This document shows, in pieces, positions 7,066 through 13,864 of a DNA stretch of 25,177 bases. Made by a program: the position numbers and the translations under genes. Every line of letters starts with the position of its first letter. Positions within the stretch are counted from its first letter, which is position 1. Origin of the DNA: SVTX01 sp045638125. Its GTDB lineage: Bacteria > Bacillota > Clostridia > Oscillospirales > CAG-272. The stretch is from NCBI GenBank assembly GCA_045638125.1, contig JAZUAS010000132.1:1-25177 (forward strand). Reading direction: 5' to 3'. A model generated the notes under the pieces. The model made no database searches and was not told the DNA's origin. It saw nothing but the letters and a program-made list of their open reading frames with translations.

Positions 7066-7824
7066 TTAGATAAAATTGATGATCAATGTATACGCAAACT
7101 GCAAAGCTTGAAGAGCCCCGTTAGCTATGATAAGGTACGCCTGCTCTGCAAGATAGCTGAACGGAGAAAAGCTGAAAAATCTTGAGGAAGCCATAAGCAG
7201 GATCAAAAGACCGATCATAATATAACGCTCGTACTTCATTATTCCGAAATACCATTTGACAGGTAGGAACGTGAAGAAAAATCTTGAACCGTCAAAGGGA
7301 GGAAGCGGAATAAGGTTGAAGAAAGCATAGATGAAGTTAATAAGACCGAAATAGGTTGCAAGATCCTCAAGAACCGAGCACAGTGCTTCGTAATAAGCGA
7401 AGTCGGTAATGCCGGAAGCGTAAACCGGAATTATAATTTTCGTGAAATAGAAAATTGTTCCTGCCGCAATAGCGCCAATGGCACCTAAAAGCATATTGGA
7501 AAGAGGTCCTGCGATAGCGGTCAGCGCCATGCCCCACTTGGGCTTTTTAAAGTTGCGAGCATTGATCGGAACAGGCTTTGCCCAACCGAATCCAACCAAC
7601 AGCATAACGATAGTGCCCACAGGGTCAAGGTGCTTTGCGGGATTGAGGGAAACTCTGCCCAAATTGTATGCGGTACGGTCGCCCATCATATAAGCTACCA
7701 ATCCGTGAGCCGCCTCGTGAGCGGATAGGGCGAAAAGTACTACGGGGAACATGAGAAGAAGCTGAATTATAAGGTTTCTCCAGTCGCCCGTTGCGATGCC
7801 CTCGGTAATAATGGAAATAAGCAT
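7066..7824 (-). CDS. Site-2-type membrane metalloprotease (peptidase M50)
   Basis: A 252-residue polytopic membrane protease of the S2P-like M50 family, which cleaves substrates inside or near the membrane. The zinc motif HEAAH (residues 36-40) lies in the first conserved hydrophobic segment. The third ligand is D178 in NLIPLPPFDG. About five or six hydrophobic segments are visible, including AIAGPLSNMLLGAIGAI near residues 104-118. No PDZ domain is present, so it resembles the short YwhC-like group rather than RseP or SpoIVFB with accessory domains. ATG 7824 follows GGAGG by six bases. It sits between engB and scpA in a common Clostridia arrangement. The substrate is unknown; a sporulation-specific role is possible but not shown. 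Confidence 0.9.
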   Translation of the reverse strand: MLISIITEGIATGDWRNLIIQLLLMFPVVLFALSAHEAAHGLVAYMMGDRTAYNLGRVSLNPAKHLDPVGTIVMLLVGFGWAKPVPINARNFKKPKWGMALTAIAGPLSNMLLGAIGAIAAGTIFYFTKIIIPVYASGITDFAYYEALCSVLEDLATYFGLINFIYAFFNLIPLPPFDGSRFFFTFLPVKWYFGIMKYERYIMIGLLILLMASSRFFSFSPFSYLAEQAYLIIANGALQALQFAYTLIINFI

Positions 7825-7842
7825 TTTTGCCTCCGTGAAAGA

Positions 7843-8451
7843 TTACAGCTTAATATCGGAGAGGTCAGCGATGGCGCACCAAAGCTCCTGCTTGCCCTCG
7901 CCCTTGAGCGAGGAGAAGGGGATTATGGGAGTGCCCTCGGCGATAATGGGGTCGCCGCTTATCTTTTCGATGCAAGCGGCTCTGTCGGTCTTGTTAAGCT
8001 TGTCGATCTTGGTGATAACTATGATGTAGGGAATACCTGCGCTGTTCATATAGTTTATCATCATCGCGTCATCCTTGGTGATGCAAGCGCGGCTGTCGAT
8101 AAGCTGAACAACGCCCTTGACAAGATCGATGTTCTTGTTTTTGGTGAAATAACCGTCGGTCAAGGATGACCACTGCTGCTTGTTATCATGATTTCTTGCC
8201 GCAAAGCCGTAGCCGGGAAGGTCGACGAGGAAAAGCTTTTTGTCCACCTCATAGAAATTGACGGTTATAGTCTTACCGGGGGTTGCCGACACTCTTGCCA
8301 GACTTTTTCTGCCGAGAAGAGTGTTAATAAGCGAGCTTTTGCCCACGTTGGAGCGGCCCGAGAGCGCCACCTGGGGGATCGGGTCGGTGGGGAACTGGCT
8401 TGCAAATCCCGCGGTCATCTTAAGATTTACGTTTTGTGTATTAAGTGCCAT
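7843..8451 (-). CDS. engB: Ribosome biogenesis GTPase EngB (YsxC)
   Basis: EngB/YsxC is an essential GTPase in late assembly of the 50S subunit. Its 202 residues are the normal size. GTPase motifs are in order: G1 GRSNVGKSS (32-40), G2 region ATPGKT (56-61), G3 DLPG (77-80), G4 TKID (147-150) and G5 SSLKGEGK near the C-terminus. The YGFA after G3 is characteristic of this family. The ATG at 8451 follows AAAGG by about eight bases. It lies 38 bases after lon, the same lon-ysxC pairing as in Bacillus, and 18 bases before the M50 gene. Confidence 0.96.
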   Translation of the reverse strand: MALNTQNVNLKMTAGFASQFPTDPIPQVALSGRSNVGKSSLINTLLGRKSLARVSATPGKTITVNFYEVDKKLFLVDLPGYGFAARNHDNKQQWSSLTDGYFTKNKNIDLVKGVVQLIDSRACITKDDAMMINYMNSAGIPYIIVITKIDKLNKTDRAACIEKISGDPIIAEGTPIIPFSSLKGEGKQELWCAIADLSDIKL

Positions 8452-8489
8452 AATTATGCCTTTCGATGTTTGCTTAAAGCAAGATAAGC

Positions 8490-10931
8490 TTACTTTTCAC
8501 ATTTTGCCCGTCTTGCGGCGGGAGCCTTTCTGCTTGCTCTGGGCAGAGATACCTCGCCATCCGAGTCAGCCTTGGAGCAGACCTTCTTCTCGTAGGCGTT
8601 TTCGCGGACGAGGGCATTTGCAAGAACCTCGTGAGCGCGACTGCAAGGAATAAATGTTACGTTTTCACGAACCACGGGGTCGACCTCGTGGAGATCCTTG
8701 AGATTGTCGGCAGGAATGATTATAGTGCGAACGCCTGCGCTGTATGCCGCCATAGTTTTCTCACGGAGACCGCCGATGGGAAGAACGTTTCCTCGAATGG
8801 TTATCTCACCCGTCATGGAAATATCGCGACGAACGGGAATATCCGACAGCGCGCTGATGATAGCAGTGAGAGTGGTGATACCTGCGGACGGACCGTCCTT
8901 GGGAACTGCGCCCTCGGGGAAGTGGATATGTATATCCTTCTTGGTGTAGAAATCGGGGCTGATACCGTATTCGGATGCAACCTGACGAGCGTAGGTGATC
9001 GCCGCATGAGCCGACTCCTTCATAACGTCGCCGAGCGAGCCGGTAAGCTCAAGCTTGCCCGTGCCATCCATGATAGCACACTCAACCTTGAGAAGGTCGC
9101 CGCCCGACTGGGTGTATGCCATGCCGTTGACAACACCGATCTCGTCGTACTGAGAGATAAGCTCGGGAATAATCTTCTTGGGTCCCAGGAAGGTCTTAAG
9201 ATCCTCGGGCTTGATCGAGACCTTGGTAGCTCCGTCTTCTATGATCTGCTTTGCCGCCTTACGGCAAAGAGCTGCCAACTCACGCTCAAGATTACGCACG
9301 CCCGATTCGCGAGTGTAGCAATCTATAACGTCGGAGAGTGCCGCATCGGTGATCTTCAAGGTTTTCTTGTTAAGCCCGTGACGTTTGAGCTGCTTGGGAA
9401 TAAGGTGATTTTTCGCAATTCCGATCTTCTGGCTCTTGGTGTAGGTGTGAAGCTCGATTATCTCCATACGGTCGATAAGGGGGCGGGGAACCGTGTCAAG
9501 AGTGTTGGCGGTAGCGATAAATATGCAGTCCGAGAGATCAAAGGGAAGCTCTACGAAATGATCGCGGAAAAATTTATTTTGCTCGGGATCAAGGACCTCA
9601 AGCATAGCGCTTGCAGGGTCGCCCCGACCGTCGTTTGCCATCTTGTCTATTTCGTCGAGAAGTATCAAGGGGTTTTTTACACCCGCTTGTGTTACCGCCG
9701 CCATGATACGTCCGGGCATAGCGCCAACGTAGGTCTTTCTGTGGCCGCGGATGTCTGCCTCGTCGCGAACGCCGCCGAGGGATACTCTGACGTACTCTCT
9801 TTTCATAGCGCGTGCGAGAGAAGCGGCAATAGAGGTCTTACCAACACCGGGAGGGCCGTATAGGCATATTATCTGCCCTTTGAGGTCGGGATTAAGCTGC
9901 TTGACTGCAAGATATTCAAGGAGGCGCTCCTTGACGTCCTCAAGACCCTCATGGTCTGCGTCAAGAATCTTTTTAGCCGCCTTTATGTCGGTCCTGTCCT
10001 TCGTGGACTTGTTCCAAGGCAGATCAAGGCAGACGTCGAGATAGTTGGAGATAACGGTTGCCTCTGCGCTTCCAAAGGGTGAACGGGCGAGACGGTCGTT
10101 TTCCTTGAGGAGCTTTTTCTGAACCTCCTCGGAAAGCTCTGCCTTCATTATTTTGTTGTAATATTCCTCGGTGTCCGAAAGTCCGTCTCCAAGCTCTTCC
10201 TGTATCGCCTTCATTTCTTCGCGCAGATAATACTCGCGCTGACCGCGATTTATTCTCTCGCGGGTCTTCTTATGAAGTTCGTTTTCAAGACGGAGCAGTT
10301 CTATTTCGTCCTCGGCGATCTCAAGCACAGCATCTATTCTGCGGTACGGCTCGAAAATGCCGAGAATGTCCAACTTGTCCTCGTATTTGACGAAAAGATT
10401 TGACGCTATAACGTCTGCAAGCAGGGCAGGATTTTTTATGGATTTGAAAGTAGGGATGATATTCTCCGCAGGAGGGGGAAGAAGCTTTGCCATCTGTGTT
10501 GCCGCTTCTGTAAGACGACGGAGATAGGCTTGATTTTTAATGCCGGGTGTGTCGGGCAGAGCCACGGTCTTACAGATAACGTCGGCAGTGTTGTATTTGC
10601 CAGTCTTTCTATAAGAGGTCACAATAGCACGAGACATACCCTCTGCGATGCAGCGTATGGTCTTTTCTCCTGCGTTAACAAGCTGTTTGATTTTAATTAC
10701 CGTGCCAATCTCAAAAAGCTGGGGCTCGGTGTTACCGTCATTCTCGTCGGGCTTTATCGGTACGGCAACAGCATATTTAGAACCCTCAAAGGCTTCTCTG
10801 AGCGCGTCGTGTGAACCAAAGGCGTTGTCCCCAACCTCGAGATTGATTATCTCTCCGGGGAAAGCCACGGTTGAGCTGAGCGCGACCAGAGGAAGCGAGA
10901 GCTTTTCGGCTTTAACTGTATATTCTGACAT
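8490..10931 (-). CDS. lon: ATP-dependent protease Lon (LonA type)
   Basis: Lon degrades damaged and regulatory proteins in the cytoplasm as a hexamer. The order is an N-terminal substrate domain (about 1-200), a coiled helical region, the AAA+ module and the protease domain. The Walker A GPPGVGKTS is near residues 358-366 and the Walker B LILLDEID near 425. The protease dyad is the serine in PKDGPSAG (about 679) and the lysine in GGLREKTMAAY (about 722). The absence of a transmembrane segment separates it from LonB. After the usual end there is a basic Ala/Arg/Lys tail of about 40 residues. The ATG at 10931 is preceded by GGAG at about eight bases. It is the first gene of the long minus-strand operon and has several strong -10 elements upstream. 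Confidence 0.97.
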   Translation of the reverse strand: MSEYTVKAEKLSLPLVALSSTVAFPGEIINLEVGDNAFGSHDALREAFEGSKYAVAVPIKPDENDGNTEPQLFEIGTVIKIKQLVNAGEKTIRCIAEGMSRAIVTSYRKTGKYNTADVICKTVALPDTPGIKNQAYLRRLTEAATQMAKLLPPPAENIIPTFKSIKNPALLADVIASNLFVKYEDKLDILGIFEPYRRIDAVLEIAEDEIELLRLENELHKKTRERINRGQREYYLREEMKAIQEELGDGLSDTEEYYNKIMKAELSEEVQKKLLKENDRLARSPFGSAEATVISNYLDVCLDLPWNKSTKDRTDIKAAKKILDADHEGLEDVKERLLEYLAVKQLNPDLKGQIICLYGPPGVGKTSIAASLARAMKREYVRVSLGGVRDEADIRGHRKTYVGAMPGRIMAAVTQAGVKNPLILLDEIDKMANDGRGDPASAMLEVLDPEQNKFFRDHFVELPFDLSDCIFIATANTLDTVPRPLIDRMEIIELHTYTKSQKIGIAKNHLIPKQLKRHGLNKKTLKITDAALSDVIDCYTRESGVRNLERELAALCRKAAKQIIEDGATKVSIKPEDLKTFLGPKKIIPELISQYDEIGVVNGMAYTQSGGDLLKVECAIMDGTGKLELTGSLGDVMKESAHAAITYARQVASEYGISPDFYTKKDIHIHFPEGAVPKDGPSAGITTLTAIISALSDIPVRRDISMTGEITIRGNVLPIGGLREKTMAAYSAGVRTIIIPADNLKDLHEVDPVVRENVTFIPCSRAHEVLANALVRENAYEKKVCSKADSDGEVSLPRASRKAPAARRAKCEK

Positions 10932-11002
10932 TAAGTATTCTCCATTCTGATAGGTGTATTGCGTATATATTATGTACTCGCCAAAGCGTAATTTACGATA
11001 TA

Positions 11003-11047
11003 ATTATACCATTATATCATTATAACACATCTTGCGAGGAATTTCCA
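11003..11047 (-). promoter_or_regulatory. lon promoter region with three phased extended -10 elements
   Basis: On the minus strand the sequence from 11027 reads as three 8-bp units, TGTTATAA, TGATATAA and TGGTATAA, followed by T. Each unit gives a TGN-TATAAT extended -10, at 11024-11019, 11016-11011 and 11008-11003. The first has a -35-like TGGAAA (11047-11042) at a 17-base spacing. The region lies about 70-115 bases before the lon ATG. I see no CIRCE dyad and no CtsR-like direct repeat. Confidence 0.65.
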
Positions 11048-11054
11048 TACTTTT

Positions 11055-11078
11055 TTGTAATTTTTACAATTTGTACAA
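11055..11078. repeat. Clustered TTGTAA/TTACAA dyads upstream of the lon promoter
   Basis: TTGTAA-TTT-TTACAA (11055-11069) is a perfect dyad. It is followed after one base by the palindrome TTGTACAA (11071-11078). Together they form evenly repeated TTGTA half-sites just upstream of the lon -35. They resemble operator half-sites, but the region is AT-rich and no regulator can be assigned. Confidence 0.3.
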
Positions 11079-11110
11079 TTAATAATATAACCTACCGATA
11101 TAGATGGCAT

Positions 11111-11140
11111 AAAAAAAGCACAACAGGAGGTTTTGTGTGC
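11111..11140 (-). terminator. Terminator-like hairpin in the lon-infC gap
   Basis: On the minus strand GCACACAAAACCTCCTGTTG then TGC forms a 5-6 bp stem (GCACA/TGTGC, with a possible one-base bulge extension), and T7 follows at once. It would end minus-strand transcripts coming from 11169 upward. On the plus strand the same loop carries AGGAGG followed by GTG (11135) and an 8-codon frame ending at 11161. That frame is too short to call a gene. Confidence 0.35.
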
Positions 11141-11168
11141 GTTAAGATATCATTAGATTGATATTTCG

Positions 11169-11525
11169 CTAAAAACCTACGAGCTGTGCAGGAATAAGTA
11201 ACCGACGCGGTTCGGTGTCCTTATCGGGAACTATATTATACACCACCTCGTCGATTTTGTAAATATCCATTTTGTACGATTTTTTGTCGTTTTTTTTGTG
11301 CAAAAAAATAGGGAGTAGATTTTTTGCCCATTTGTCGTAGTTGTTTTTGTTGCTTTTGTATAACTCTAAATGTCGCAGTGAATTCAGATAAGATGAAAAA
11401 TCCTTTCGCAATAAAGGAATTCGCCGAATTTGAGATTTTTTGATTATTTTTTCAAAAAAATACTTGACAAAACCATTTTTGCGTGGTATAATAGTTGCCG
11501 TAACAAAGTGAAGTTCCGCTTCCAC
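11169..11525 (-). other. Doubtful 118-codon open frame in the lon-infC gap
   Basis: An open frame of 118 codons, rich in Lys, Asn and Ile, with no family that I recognise. Its 5' end overlaps the perfect infC promoter on the other strand, it has no ribosome site, and its codons (TTA, CTA, CGA, CGG) differ from neighbouring genes. It therefore looks like either chance or a decayed remnant. The last 20 or so codons, ending in RRLLIPAQLVGF, look more protein-like than the rest. A terminator-like hairpin follows at 11140-11111. Apart from this frame, 11079-11463 holds only AT-rich sequence and a small ACCGA/TCGGT hairpin near 11200-11215. Confidence 0.15.
11464..11492 (+). promoter_or_regulatory. 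Perfect-consensus sigma-A promoter of the infC operon
   Basis: TTGACA (11464-11469), a 17-base spacer and TATAAT (11487-11492) match the sigma-A consensus in all twelve positions. TGG before the -10 adds the extended element. Transcription should start near 11499, giving an untranslated leader of about 190 bases before infC. Confidence 0.93.
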
Positions 11526-11690
11526 CCTGACGCTTGGCGAGCAGAGGTCAATAGCTTTCCCTCAATTTAAAGGGGAGAAGTCCGTAGAGATACGGAGGCT
11601 TGGCGCGGAACGGAATGTTCTGCGTTTTTTTACGCAAAAGTCAGACAAACATTATAGAACTATGCATTCTATTCAATGGAGGTGTGTACC
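11499..11690 (+). promoter_or_regulatory. infC-rpmI-rplT leader, probable L20-type attenuation leader
   Basis: The leader folds into several hairpins, including CCGTA-GAGA-TACGG (11582-11595) with a GNRA loop and a C/G-rich stem around 11555-11580. It ends in an intrinsic terminator at 11604-11631. The 5' arm of that terminator, GCGGAAC (11605-11611), is exactly complementary to GTTCCGC at 11513-11519, so an antiterminator pairing can exclude the terminator. GCTTGGCG occurs twice (11532-11539 and 11598-11605). In Firmicutes ribosomal protein L20 binds such a leader and promotes termination; the family assignment here rests on position and the competing-hairpin logic. I see no T-box motif. Confidence 0.75.
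11604..11631 (+). terminator. Attenuator terminator in the infC leader
   Basis: CGCGGAAC (11604-11611), loop GGAAT and GTTCTGCG (11617-11624) pair over 8 bp with one G-U and are followed by T7 (11625-11631). It lies within the leader, 60 bases before the infC start, so it acts as a conditional attenuator rather than an operon end. Confidence 0.85.
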
Positions 11691-12227
11691 ATAGCAGCAA
11701 ACAATTCAAAGGATACTCTCACCAATGAGGCGATCAATTTCCCTCAAGTCAGAGTTATCGGATCTGAAGGCGAACAGCTCGGAATAATGAGTTCGGAGCA
11801 AGCGCTTAAAATGGCATATGATAAGGGACTTGATCTCTGTCTTATGACCGCACAGGCAAATCCCCCCGTGTGCAAGATCATGGATTTCGGAAAGTTCCGC
11901 TTTGAGCGTGAAAAGCGCGAGAAGGAAGCTAAGAAGAAGCAGCAGACAGTTGAGCTTAAGGAGATCCAGCTTTCTCCCAGAATCGACACTCACGATTTTG
12001 AGACAAAGGCAAAGCACGCTCATAAGTTCCTCGAGTCGGGAAATAAGGTTCGCGTTGTCATGAGATTCCGCGGCCGTGAAATGAGCCACATGGCTATTGG
12101 ACGCGAGATCATCGACAAGTTTGCGGAGATCTGCTCCGATGTTGGAACGGTCGATAAAAAGCCCGCGGTTGACGGACGTATTATGAGTATGGTTATTAAT
12201 CCGATTAGCACTAAATCGGCAAAATAA
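11691..12227 (+). CDS. infC: Translation initiation factor IF-3, apparent AUA start
   Basis: IF-3 binds the 30S subunit and rejects non-canonical start codons and wrong initiator tRNAs. The N domain runs from TNEAINFPQVRVIGSEGEQLGI, and a Lys/Glu-rich helical linker (EREKREKEAKKKQQ) joins it to the C domain with RIDTHDFETKAKHAHKFLESG and VRVVMRFRGREMSH (each named by start and end). The frame is open upstream to an ATG at 11676, but the ribosome site TGGAGGTG lies right after that ATG, inside the frame. The codon at the proper distance, eight bases after GGAGG, is ATA at 11691. No ATG, GTG or TTG occurs for more than 20 codons after it. Rare starts (AUU, AUA, AUC) are typical of infC and allow IF-3 to repress itself. 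The protein would have 178 residues. Confidence 0.93.
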   Translation: MAANNSKDTLTNEAINFPQVRVIGSEGEQLGIMSSEQALKMAYDKGLDLCLMTAQANPPVCKIMDFGKFRFEREKREKEAKKKQQTVELKEIQLSPRIDTHDFETKAKHAHKFLESGNKVRVVMRFRGREMSHMAIGREIIDKFAEICSDVGTVDKKPAVDGRIMSMVINPISTKSAK

Positions 12228-12262
12228 ATTCAGTAAATTTTTAGTATAAGGAGAATATAAAA

Positions 12263-12457
12263 ATGGGAAAAGTCAAGACACATAAGGCTTCTGCCAAGAG
12301 ATTTTCGGTTACCGGTACAGGCAAGGTTAAGATGAACCACTGCCACCACCGCCACAACTTGGGTCTTAAGACTCAGAAGAGAAAGAGACACCTCCGTTCC
12401 GGCGCAATCATGAGCGAGGCTATGGCGCCCAACATCAGAGTGCTCATCTGTAAGTAA
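12263..12457 (+). CDS. rpmI: 50S ribosomal protein L35
   Basis: L35 is a small basic protein of the large ribosomal subunit. The 64-residue sequence begins MGKVKTHKASAKRFSVTGTG and has the conserved HRHNLGLKTQKRKRHLR block and a short C-terminal helix. AAGGAG precedes the ATG. It is the second gene of the infC operon, 35 bases after infC, and is co-regulated with rplT by the leader. Confidence 0.97.
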   Translation: MGKVKTHKASAKRFSVTGTGKVKMNHCHHRHNLGLKTQKRKRHLRSGAIMSEAMAPNIRVLICK

Positions 12458-12492
12458 TTCGTAAAAAGTAATCGAGAAAGGAATAAAGAAAA

Positions 12493-12846
12493 ATGGCAAG
12501 AGTTAAGGGCGCTATGATGACGCGCAAGAGAAGAAAGAAGATATTAAAGGCAGCGAAGGGCTACTGGGGCGCAAAGTCCAAGCACTTCAAGATGGCTAAG
12601 CAGGCCGTACTTAAGAGCGGAAACTACGCTTTCGCTGGCCGTAAGATGAAGAAGAGAGACATGAGAAGACTCTGGATCACCAGAATCAGCGCTCAGGCAA
12701 AGGTTTGCGGAATGAACTATTCCACCTTTATGAACGGTCTCAAGAAGGCAAACATCACTCTCAACAGAAAGATGCTTGCAGAGCTTGCAGTATCCGACAA
12801 GGCAGCATTTGCAGCACTTGTTGAGCAGGCTAAGGCAGCTCTCTAA
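12493..12846 (+). CDS. rplT: 50S ribosomal protein L20
   Basis: L20 is an early-assembly protein that organises 23S rRNA. In Firmicutes it also represses this operon by binding the infC leader. The 117-residue sequence has the long basic N-terminal arm (MARVKGAMMTRKRRKKILK), the KGYWGAKSKHFKMAKQAVLKS segment, RDMRRLWITRISAQAK and NGLKKANITLNRKMLAELAV, all characteristic. GAAAGGA stands before the ATG. It closes the operon, with a terminator 13 bases downstream. Confidence 0.97.
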   Translation: MARVKGAMMTRKRRKKILKAAKGYWGAKSKHFKMAKQAVLKSGNYAFAGRKMKKRDMRRLWITRISAQAKVCGMNYSTFMNGLKKANITLNRKMLAELAVSDKAAFAALVEQAKAAL

Positions 12847-12859
12847 TCTAATTTAATAC

Positions 12860-12890
12860 AAAACCCGGTAATGGATATTACTGGGTTTTT
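12860..12890 (+). terminator. Terminator of the infC-rpmI-rplT operon
   Basis: AAAACCCGGTAAT (12860-12872), loop GGAT and ATTACTGGGTTTT (12877-12889) form a 13-bp stem with one G-U, ending in a T-run. Confidence 0.92.
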
Positions 12891-12912
12891 GTCATAGATA
12901 GGGATAAATTGA

Positions 12913-12932
12913 TTTTGCCTGCGAAGGCAAAA
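12913..12932 (+). repeat. Hairpin with GCGA loop ahead of the methyltransferase gene
   Basis: TTTTGCCT (12913-12920), a GCGA tetraloop and AGGCAAAA (12925-12932) form a perfect 8-bp stem. The stem is followed by A residues on the plus strand, so it is not a terminator for rplT. It lies about 80 bases before the next start codon and could be an RNA-processing or stability element, or an operator. No convincing promoter was found in 12891-13010. Confidence 0.4.
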
Positions 12933-13010
12933 AAGAAGCAAAAATTCACACAAAAACATCCAATTTTGGATTAAATTGGGCAAAAAATCTCGAAAGGAGG
13001 CAGACGGATC

Positions 13011-13853
13011 ATGGCACTTGACAGAGAGGTCATTACGTCGCCACAGAATAAATACGTCAGCCTCGTAAGGGGTTTGGCTAATAAAAAGAACAGAGAAAAA
13101 GAGAGAGTGTTCCGCTTTGACGGCGTTAAGCTTATGTGCGAGGCGTTGAAAAAGAGTATTTGTCTGAGGTTTATATTGGCGTCAGACAAGGAATGGAACG
13201 CAGTTTTAGAAAAGGCTGAAAAGCTGTACGACATAAAAGAAAGCGACATTGTGTGCCCCATAATTTTGGTGGAAAACGGACTTTTTGAGCGGCTCAGTGA
13301 GGAGATGGCTCCCGAGGGAGTTATCTGCGTGGCGGAGTATGCAAGCAGTCTTCACCGAGAGCTTGGGGAGAGCGACGAGATCGGATGCACAGACGAGGAA
13401 AAGGTGCTTCTTTTAGAATCGGTAAGAGACCCGCAAAACGTAGGCGCTATCGTGCGAGTTGCCGCCGCCTTTGGTGTTGACCGTATCGTTATGAGCCGCG
13501 ATTGTGCGGACATCTACAATTCCAAAACGTTACGTGCGTCAATGGGTACGGTGTTTGCTATGCGTATCGACAGAGTAGCTAACATTCCTTGTGCTGTAAG
13601 GGAATTGCAGAGCTGTGGCAGAAGAATATTCGCCGCGGCACTGGGGAGAGATTCCGAAAAGCTCGGCGAGCTTAAAATACGAAGAGGTGACTGCGTTACT
13701 ATCGGTAACGAGGGTCACGGACTTAGCGCAGAGGCGATAGAAGCTTGTGACGGCACGGTCTTCATCCCTATGGCCGAGGGAGTGGAATCGCTCAATGCGG
13801 CTACGGCTACGGCAGTTTTGGTCTGGGAATTTTTCGGCCCTGCGCGTTTTTAG
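13011..13853 (+). CDS. TrmH/SpoU-family RNA 2'-O-ribose methyltransferase
   Basis: This 280-residue SPOUT enzyme probably transfers methyl from S-adenosylmethionine to a ribose 2'-OH in rRNA or tRNA. The N-terminal 100 residues resemble the SpoU substrate-binding domain (TSPQNKYVSLVRGLANKKNR). The knotted catalytic domain has motif 1 SVRDPQNVGAIVRVAAAFG (from about 141), motif 2 TIGNEGHGLS (from about 229) and motif 3 IPMAEGVESLNAATATAV (about 252-270). AAAGGAGG precedes the ATG. Its place after rplT matches ysgA in Bacillus and the 23S rRNA methyltransferase annotated there; the exact target is not visible. It opens the plus-strand run that continues into dprA eleven bases later. Confidence 0.92.
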   Translation: MALDREVITSPQNKYVSLVRGLANKKNREKERVFRFDGVKLMCEALKKSICLRFILASDKEWNAVLEKAEKLYDIKESDIVCPIILVENGLFERLSEEMAPEGVICVAEYASSLHRELGESDEIGCTDEEKVLLLESVRDPQNVGAIVRVAAAFGVDRIVMSRDCADIYNSKTLRASMGTVFAMRIDRVANIPCAVRELQSCGRRIFAAALGRDSEKLGELKIRRGDCVTIGNEGHGLSAEAIEACDGTVFIPMAEGVESLNAATATAVLVWEFFGPARF

Positions 13854-13864
13854 GGAGGCAAATT

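Noticed and set aside
8631..9863. Plus-strand open frame (410 codons) opposite lon
   Set aside because: It is a shadow of the AAA+ and protease domains of lon, with no recognisable domain or ribosome site.
11190..11230. GGTTC-containing hairpin that looked like a tRNA T-arm fragment
   Set aside because: There are no acceptor, D or anticodon arms around it. The 5-bp stem is isolated in AT-rich sequence.
10932..11463. Replication origin or attachment site in the divergent AT-rich gap
   Set aside because: No cluster of DnaA boxes, no dnaA/dnaN neighbours, no integrase and no tRNA. AT-richness alone is explained by promoters.
11499..11690. T-box riboswitch in the infC leader
   Set aside because: No T-box consensus sequence or specifier loop was found, and infC is not an amino-acid-related gene. 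The r-protein leader fits better.
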